From the NCBI GenBank assembly GCA_041744735.1, contig JBGTKH010000196.1:1-10387 (forward strand): a stretch of 10,387 nucleotides of DNA. Reading direction: 5' to 3'. The notes under the pieces were generated by a model. It did no database searches. It was not told the DNA's origin and worked only from the letters and a program-made list of their open reading frames with translations. The stretch comes from JBGTKH01 sp041744735. Lineage in GTDB: Bacteria > Planctomycetota > Planctomycetia > Pirellulales > Pirellulaceae. Positions 5,951 to 10,387 of this stretch are shown here, piece by piece (position 1 is the first letter of the stretch; the number at the start of each line of letters is the position of its first letter). The translations under genes were made by a program, and so were the position numbers.

Positions 5951-6125
5951 TTTGGTAGCCGAACTTGTGAAAGTTCGGAAGTGTCACCACTTTGGTAGCC
6001 GAAGTCGTGAGACTTCGGAAGTGTCACCACTTCCGCTTTGGTAGCCGAAGTCGTGAGACTTCGGAAGTGTCACCACTTCCGCTACCACTTTGGTGAGACT
6101 TCGGAAGTGTCACCACTTCCGCTAC
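5951..6125. repeat. Tandem double-hairpin repeat array (about four units)
   Basis: Units begin TTTGGTAGCC at 5951, 5991 and 6037; a fourth, lacking its 5' arm, spans about 6089-6125. Each full unit has a first hairpin, CCGAAGTC-GTGA-GACTTCGG (5999-6018 and 6045-6064; variant CCGAACTT-GTGA-AAGTTCGG at 5959-5978), then a second, GGAAGTG-TCAC-CACTTCC (for example 6063-6080). The variant differs at two stem positions and both changes are compensated on the other arm. In unit 3, GGTAGC (6040-6045) also pairs with GCTACC (6081-6086), closing both hairpins into a three-way junction. The two loops, GTGA and TCAC, are complementary. Unit 1 lacks the end of hairpin 2. The array fills much of the 385-nt divergent gap between purA and the gene at 6232. 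Confidence 0.88.
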
Positions 6126-6155
6126 GGCAACTTGTACCACGACCGTCGCGTGCGC

Positions 6156-6184
6156 TTGTACGCTTCCGCGCAGCGGGATAAGAT
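6156..6184 (+). promoter_or_regulatory. Possible promoter for the membrane-protein genes
   Basis: TTGTAC (6156-6161) and TAAGAT (6179-6184) are separated by exactly 17 nt, each matching sigma70 consensus at 4 of 6 positions, about 48 nt before the ATG at 6232. It lies immediately to the right of the hairpin-repeat array. Confidence 0.38.
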
Positions 6185-6231
6185 TCAAAGTAGCAAGGCT
6201 TTCCACCCGCAACTTCTCGGTGACCAGGACA

Positions 6232-7734
6232 ATGCCCGCCCATTCCGGCTCAGATCATCCCGAAACGGGCCAGCGAAAGCACCACCGACCGCCGAATTAC
6301 AGGTCGCGGTGGGTTCAGTTGCGGCTGATGATGATCGTGTTCGCGGCGCTGTTGGTGCTGCTGGCCATGTCGCGCGTTGGGGATCCAAAGTTTTGGAGCT
6401 TCATGGGGTTCGAACCGCAGGGGGTTGCGGGCGGTCCGCCGCTGACCGAAGCCGAAATCGCCGACGAGGATATCGACACCCGTCTACGGCTGAAAGCCGA
6501 TCCGTCCGATTCTCATTTGGTTGGCACGGTGACAACGAGCGATGATCCGGCGGAGACGAAACCGGCTCCCGGCGAGCCTGCCGAAAGCGGCGGCGCTCTG
6601 GCCCATCGCGCGCGGAGAGATGGCTGGTCGCAGATGGTCGGCAAGCTCGGCAGCGCCGACGATGACCGGTTGCGGCGCGTGCTGAAGCTCGCCCGCGATC
6701 GGCAACGAGTCCCCGCTGGCGAGCAACAAGATTGGCCGCGCGTCGTCGAGCAGCTCGAGCAATTGTGGAAGCAATTTTTCGACGAAGCGTTCGACGCGGT
6801 CACACAGATGAGCGCCGTAGAACAAGCCAATTGGCTGCCCGTGCTGAAGCAACTCGACACCGCTTGGGCGGACGATCTTGCAGCGCTGAAAGCCGCCGGC
6901 AGCGGACAGCCGCTGGATGCTCAACAACAGCAGACGTTGGCCAAGTTGCAGCAGTTGCTGGACGAGGTGGCGCTGGATCAAGTCGAAGACAACACGGTGC
7001 TGCGCGGCAGTGAAGCCGACGCTTGGTTCCGCTATCTGGAAATCCTCGGCCAATCGGACTTGCCTCAATTGCAGCATTCATCGGTCGGCCCGGTCGGTTT
7101 CTTGCAATTGTACAAGCAGCCGAACTTCTATCGCGGCAAGCTCGTCACCGTGCGGGGCGAAACGCATTTGGTGTACCACGTGCAAGCGCCGAAAAACGTT
7201 TATGGAATCTCGGACTACTATATCTTCTGGATTCGCCCGGCCGGCGGACCGGATTCGCCAATCGTCGTGTATTCGCTGGAGGCACCGGACGGATTCCCCG
7301 ACGTCACGCAAGAAATCCCCGGCAAACAACGCGGTGAGATTCGCGAAGAGGTGGAGTTCACAGGCTATTTCTTCAAAAACTATGCGTATCGAGCGAAAGA
7401 CGGCACGCGCATCGCGCCGTTGGTACTGGCCAAAGTGCCGCACTGGCAGCCGCCCGCTGTCGATCTGAATTCGCCGGGCGAATTGCCGAGCGTTACCTTG
7501 ATCGTGCTCGTCGTGTTGGGAATCGCCGCCGTCGCGACGATGATTGCCGTGCTCGTGTACAGGTTCAGTCGCGACTCGTCGGCCGAGCAGTTCGGAATCA
7601 TGTCCGATGCCAGGCTGCGGCGGCTCAAGTCGTTGAAAGATGATGAACTACTGCCGAATGTCGAAGAATCGCTGCGGCGGTTGGCTTCAACACAGAGCAG
7701 GCCACCGGAGTCCGACTCGAAAGGCAGTCCATAA
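6232..7734 (+). CDS. Unrecognised bitopic membrane protein with one YY/FFK beta module
   Basis: I do not recognise a named family. The 500-residue product has a basic N-terminus (RKHHRPPNYRSRW), a membrane segment at about 32-46, a large soluble middle, a second membrane segment at about 421-443, and a basic 57-residue tail. By the positive-inside rule both ends are cytoplasmic and the middle is outside the inner membrane. Residues 60-130 are low-complexity, rich in E, P and D. Residues 130-280 look helical, with leucine/glutamine-rich stretches. Residues 289-405 form a beta-rich module: RGKLVTVRGE, then SDYYIF at 327-332, a PIVVYSLEAP strand, GYFFKNYAYR at 378-387, and APLVLAKVPHW. The same layout occurs twice in the next protein. 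ATG 6232 is chosen over the in-frame GTG 6220; AGGA (6226-6229) sits very close to the ATG and neither start has an ideal ribosome site. An envelope role is inferred. Confidence 0.85.
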   Translation: MPAHSGSDHPETGQRKHHRPPNYRSRWVQLRLMMIVFAALLVLLAMSRVGDPKFWSFMGFEPQGVAGGPPLTEAEIADEDIDTRLRLKADPSDSHLVGTVTTSDDPAETKPAPGEPAESGGALAHRARRDGWSQMVGKLGSADDDRLRRVLKLARDRQRVPAGEQQDWPRVVEQLEQLWKQFFDEAFDAVTQMSAVEQANWLPVLKQLDTAWADDLAALKAAGSGQPLDAQQQQTLAKLQQLLDEVALDQVEDNTVLRGSEADAWFRYLEILGQSDLPQLQHSSVGPVGFLQLYKQPNFYRGKLVTVRGETHLVYHVQAPKNVYGISDYYIFWIRPAGGPDSPIVVYSLEAPDGFPDVTQEIPGKQRGEIREEVEFTGYFFKNYAYRAKDGTRIAPLVLAKVPHWQPPAVDLNSPGELPSVTLIVLVVLGIAAVATMIAVLVYRFSRDSSAEQFGIMSDARLRRLKSLKDDELLPNVEESLRRLASTQSRPPESDSKGSP

Positions 7735-7773
7735 ATAGGCCGCCACCTAAGTCGTTTAACCGCAAGCCGTAGG

Positions 7774-7788
7774 CGTGCGTTGCGCACG
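7774..7788. repeat. Short hairpin in the gap between the two membrane-protein genes
   Basis: CGTGCG-TTG-CGCACG is a perfect 6-bp stem with a 3-nt loop in the 114-nt gap. No T-run follows. It might be part of a dispersed repeat, since the preceding CCGCAAGCCGTAGGCG resembles words common in planctomycete intergenic DNA (from memory). No promoter was convincing in this gap, so co-transcription with the upstream gene is plausible. Confidence 0.4.
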
Positions 7789-7848
7789 AACTGCATGAGA
7801 TGCCGCGTTTGGTTAAGATGAGTGCATAATGTAAAGGACCATGTTGCC

Positions 7849-9417
7849 ATGATGACGCGCCGAGAAGTTTGCCAGCCTGTCGCGGAACGCGTGATGCGCT
7901 ACGTAGTGCGTCTCGCGCTTCTGGCCCTTCTCATTGCCAGCGCGACACAGTCGCTTTTCGCTCAGCCGCTAGACGATCCACCGCTGACGCCGAACGGTGC
8001 CAACGAACTGCCTTGGGCGCGCAACCAGAACCAGCGGAACGTCTTGCCCGCGACCCGCATCGCCTCGGCGCGGCAAATGCTGATCAACGTCGACAACAGC
8101 GAGCTGAGCCGATTCATCGACCGCCAGCCGCTAGCGACGGACGACGAGGAAACACTCTACAAGATTCTCTATCGCTGGCCGGCATTTGGGCAGGACGACG
8201 TTGAGCGGCTGCAGAAGACCGACGTTACGTGGCAAGAACTCGTCGATGATCCAAAGGCACATCGCGTCGAAATCTTCCGACTGGTCGGCCGAGTCAAACA
8301 AGTCGACAAGCAACAACTCTTGCCGGAAACCGCCTCTCGCTTGGAGTACGATCACTACTATCAAGTCACGTTCGCGTTGGAACACGCCCCCAACCCCGTG
8401 CTGATCTGCGCTCGCGAGGTTCCGAAAGCGTGGAAAATCGGCGAGCCGATCGACGAGCGGGCCAGTTGCTTTGGACTGTTCATCAAGGTCGGCGACAGCA
8501 GCGGCCCCGATCCAGAGTTAGTGTTCGCCGTCCAACGTGTGGCGTGGCACCCGGACCACGTCGATGCGGAACTGGGCGTGACCGCCGATCACGTGCTGCT
8601 GGGTGATTTGGGAATGGACGTCGGCCGCTTCGACGAAATCCGCAACCGCACACACGGCATCGCAGCTCACGACCGCGAATGCTTTTATCAACTTCTGGCG
8701 ACCACCGGTCGTGCGAACCGGCAAGATTGGCAATCGCACACCCAGCGGCAGATCGATTTGGCGGCGGTACTGAATGATCCGCAGAAACAACAAGGCAGCC
8801 TGATGATGGTGCGGGGCGTCGCGCGGCGGATCACGAAGATTGAAGTGCCCGACCGCGACATCCAAGAGCGATTCGGCATCGATCACTACTATCAATTGGA
8901 CGTTTTCGTAGCCTTGCCGCCGGATATGAAAGGCATCCGCTTGGTCGACGCCAAAGGGGACAGCGCCGGTGTCGAATTCACCAACAACTTCCCCGTCAAC
9001 ATCTGCGTCCTGCAACTGCCCGAAAGCTTGGCCAAGCACTCGAACCGGTCCGAGGGCGAATTCCTCAGCGAGCGGATCGTGCTGCCCGCTGTCTTCTTCA
9101 AACTCTGGGCCTATAAAACCGAATACGTTTCGCGGATCGACAGCGAGCAATTTCAATTCGGACCGCTGCTGGTCGGTCTGGAGCCCGACTTGGACCCGAT
9201 CGATACGCGCATGAATCCGACCATCGCCTTGGCCGGCGGCATTTTGTTCCTGGTCGCTCTGGCCGCCATTTGGATCGGCCTGTGGCGCTACAATCGCAGC
9301 GACACCAAGTTCGAGCGCGACGTGCTCAAACGCAAGTTCGACGTCGAACCCGGCAAGTCGCTGGATCAAATGGGAATTGAATCGCAAGACGGGCCGGACT
9401 TCAGTAAGTTGGATTGA
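7849..9417 (+). CDS. Unrecognised secreted, membrane-anchored protein with two YY/FFK beta modules
   Basis: No named family is recognised. The 522-residue product has an N-terminal signal-type segment (hydrophobic 18-32, likely cleavage after SLFA at 38), then a segment to about 137, two related beta modules, a membrane segment at about 458-481 and a charged 40-residue tail, giving a protein with its bulk outside the inner membrane. Module A (about 138-236) has RLVGRV, DHYYQV at 168-173, VLICAREVP, CFGLFIK and FAVQRVAWHPD. Module B (about 306-449) has MMVRGV, DHYYQL at 345-350, VNICVLQLPES, AVFFKLWAYK at 414-423 and FGPLLVGLEPD. The upstream gene carries one such module. The start is taken at ATG 7849, ten bases after AAAGGA (7833-7838); a GTG at 7822 precedes that site, and M16 would give a shorter, more typical signal peptide. 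It probably shares a transcript with the Uma2-family gene 11 nt downstream. Confidence 0.85.
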   Translation: MMTRREVCQPVAERVMRYVVRLALLALLIASATQSLFAQPLDDPPLTPNGANELPWARNQNQRNVLPATRIASARQMLINVDNSELSRFIDRQPLATDDEETLYKILYRWPAFGQDDVERLQKTDVTWQELVDDPKAHRVEIFRLVGRVKQVDKQQLLPETASRLEYDHYYQVTFALEHAPNPVLICAREVPKAWKIGEPIDERASCFGLFIKVGDSSGPDPELVFAVQRVAWHPDHVDAELGVTADHVLLGDLGMDVGRFDEIRNRTHGIAAHDRECFYQLLATTGRANRQDWQSHTQRQIDLAAVLNDPQKQQGSLMMVRGVARRITKIEVPDRDIQERFGIDHYYQLDVFVALPPDMKGIRLVDAKGDSAGVEFTNNFPVNICVLQLPESLAKHSNRSEGEFLSERIVLPAVFFKLWAYKTEYVSRIDSEQFQFGPLLVGLEPDLDPIDTRMNPTIALAGGILFLVALAAIWIGLWRYNRSDTKFERDVLKRKFDVEPGKSLDQMGIESQDGPDFSKLD

Positions 9418-9428
9418 CGGACAATGCC

Positions 9429-10208
9429 ATGAGTTTGGTACAGACAAAGTTCGAGATCGAGTACCCCGAATCGGACGGGCAGCCTATGGGTGAGACGGAC
9501 CTGCATCGCGACTGGATGATTCGGATTCTGGACCTCATGCGGCATCGCTATCGCGGCCAGCAGGTGTATGTGGCGAGCGATCTGTTGCTCTATTACGAGG
9601 AAGGCGAACCCAGCAAGTTTGTGGTGCCGGATGATTTCGTGGTGAAGGACTGCGACCCCGGCCGCCGTCGCACGTTCAAAATCTGGAAGGAAGGGAAGGC
9701 GCCCGACGTTGTGTTCGAAGTCACGTCGCTCGGCAGCCGCAGCGACGACGCCTCGTACAAGCCGCACATTTATGCGAAAATCCGCGTCAAGGAGTACTTC
9801 TTGTACGATCCGACGGCCGAATACCTAAAGCCGCCGCTGCAAGGTTTCCGTTTGTCGCGGCGAGCGTATCGGCGAATCGAAGCGGATGAGTCCGGGGCCC
9901 TAGAATGTGAAGAATTGGGACTCTCGCTGGAACTTGACGGCCGCGATCTTGCGATGCGCGACATCCAGAGCGGCCAAATTCTGCAGACCGCCGCCGAAGC
10001 CGCCGAAGCGGCCCGCGCAGCAGAGAGGACAGCTCGTTTGGCTGAAAGGGAAGCACGCCTAGCCGAGCAGAGAGCCCGCTTGGCCGAGAAGGAAGCACTC
10101 AAAGCAGAGAAAGCCGCGCGCAAAGCCGCCGAGAAACGCGCGGCCGAGTTGGAAGCGGAACTGAAGCGGTTGCGTGACGAGTTAAAGCGCAACTCGCGCG
10201 ACACCTAA
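9429..10208 (+). CDS. Uma2-family PD-(D/E)XK endonuclease-like protein with coiled-coil tail
   Basis: The 259-residue protein has an Uma2 (DUF820) domain over about residues 20-165: VVPDDFVV with D68/D69, WKEGKAPDVVFEVTS with E97 followed by V-T-S, a later K and IYAKIRVKEYFLYDP. This is the layout of the PD-(D/E)XK fold seen in restriction-endonuclease-like proteins; D68/D69 and E97 are the likely metal ligands. The family is widely expanded in cyanobacteria and planctomycetes and its biological role is poorly known. From about 188 to 257 the protein is an Ala/Lys/Glu/Arg coiled coil with repeated ARLAE units, probably for self-association. The start is ATG 9429, with GGA 7 nt upstream; the in-frame TTG 9414 would overlap the preceding stop. 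Nothing ties its activity to the membrane proteins upstream beyond close spacing. Confidence 0.88.
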   Translation: MSLVQTKFEIEYPESDGQPMGETDLHRDWMIRILDLMRHRYRGQQVYVASDLLLYYEEGEPSKFVVPDDFVVKDCDPGRRRTFKIWKEGKAPDVVFEVTSLGSRSDDASYKPHIYAKIRVKEYFLYDPTAEYLKPPLQGFRLSRRAYRRIEADESGALECEELGLSLELDGRDLAMRDIQSGQILQTAAEAAEAARAAERTARLAEREARLAEQRARLAEKEALKAEKAARKAAEKRAAELEAELKRLRDELKRNSRDT

Positions 10209-10232
10209 TGCCCGCCAAACCCACGCACGTCA

Positions 10233-10387
10233 CTAATTCAGCGGTTCAACAATGCGTGAGTACATCTCCGGCCGGCGGTCCGCGAACCGATTGATTTCAT
10301 GCTTGCCGGGAACGCGGATCAGGTGTTTATTGCGCGGGCGTTCCAGGTCGATCTCGGCGTACAAGATCGTTTCGTTTTCGTGTTGGG
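10233..10387 (-). CDS. Carbon-nitrogen hydrolase (nitrilase superfamily), C-terminal fragment
   Basis: The minus strand is open from the right edge to a TAG at 10233-10235, giving the last 50 residues only. They read ILYAEIDLERPRN near the start, then VPGKHEINRFADRRPEMYSRI. The strand A-E-I-D-L followed by a D-x-R-R-P-E-x-Y box is typical of the C-terminal end of nitrilase/amidase-type hydrolases. The catalytic Glu-Lys-Cys residues lie outside the window, so activity and substrate cannot be judged. It converges on the Uma2 gene with a 24-nt gap that shows no terminator hairpin. Confidence 0.8.
   Translation of the reverse strand, partial: QHENETILYAEIDLERPRNKHLIRVPGKHEINRFADRRPEMYSRIVEPLN

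Noticed and set aside
5951..6125. CRISPR-like array
   Set aside because: Unit spacing is 40-50 nt, but the units are contiguous hairpins with no unique spacers, and no cas genes are present.
7822..7848. Upstream GTG start extending the second membrane protein by nine residues
   Set aside because: The AAAGGA ribosome site lies downstream of this GTG, and the extension pushes an already long signal-peptide n-region further out.

Overview
The window looks like chromosomal DNA from a planctomycete, most likely of the Pirellulales type. This is inferred from four things: high GC content, dense short dispersed palindromes of the GGCCGGATT / GGACGGATT type, a CdsA with a degenerate signature, and an Uma2-family protein with a long alanine/lysine/glutamate-rich coiled-coil tail. 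No RNA genes, insertion sequences, phage genes or CRISPR arrays were seen.

Left part (1-2377): the start of a minus-strand cupin gene runs off the left edge. It is divergent from a plus-strand classical short-chain dehydrogenase. A plus-strand gene follows for a bacterial homologue of archaeo-eukaryotic release factor 1 (baeRF family 3-like), with a strong Shine-Dalgarno site. A 48-nt near-perfect palindrome separates it from the next block.

Middle part (2443-5846, minus strand, transcribed right to left): purA, then uppS, then cdsA. uppS and cdsA are a classic envelope pair (undecaprenyl diphosphate synthase and CDP-diglyceride synthase); purA makes adenylosuccinate. All three appear to start at GTG. 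Both junctions are filled with repeats. A 19-unit heptanucleotide array lies between purA and uppS and ends nine bases from the uppS start. A cluster of hairpin repeats with a terminator-like hairpin lies between uppS and cdsA.

Divergent region (5847-6231): it holds the presumed purA promoter, an array of about four tandem hairpin repeats that can fold as a double hairpin closed by an outer stem, and a presumed promoter for the rightward genes.

Right part (6232-10208, plus strand): two unrecognised membrane-anchored proteins, then an Uma2-family endonuclease-like protein 11 nt downstream of the second. The two membrane proteins share a beta-rich module of roughly 100-145 residues, seen once in the first and twice in the second. 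This is the best candidate for something undescribed here. The window ends with the C-terminus of a minus-strand nitrilase-superfamily hydrolase that converges on the Uma2 gene.
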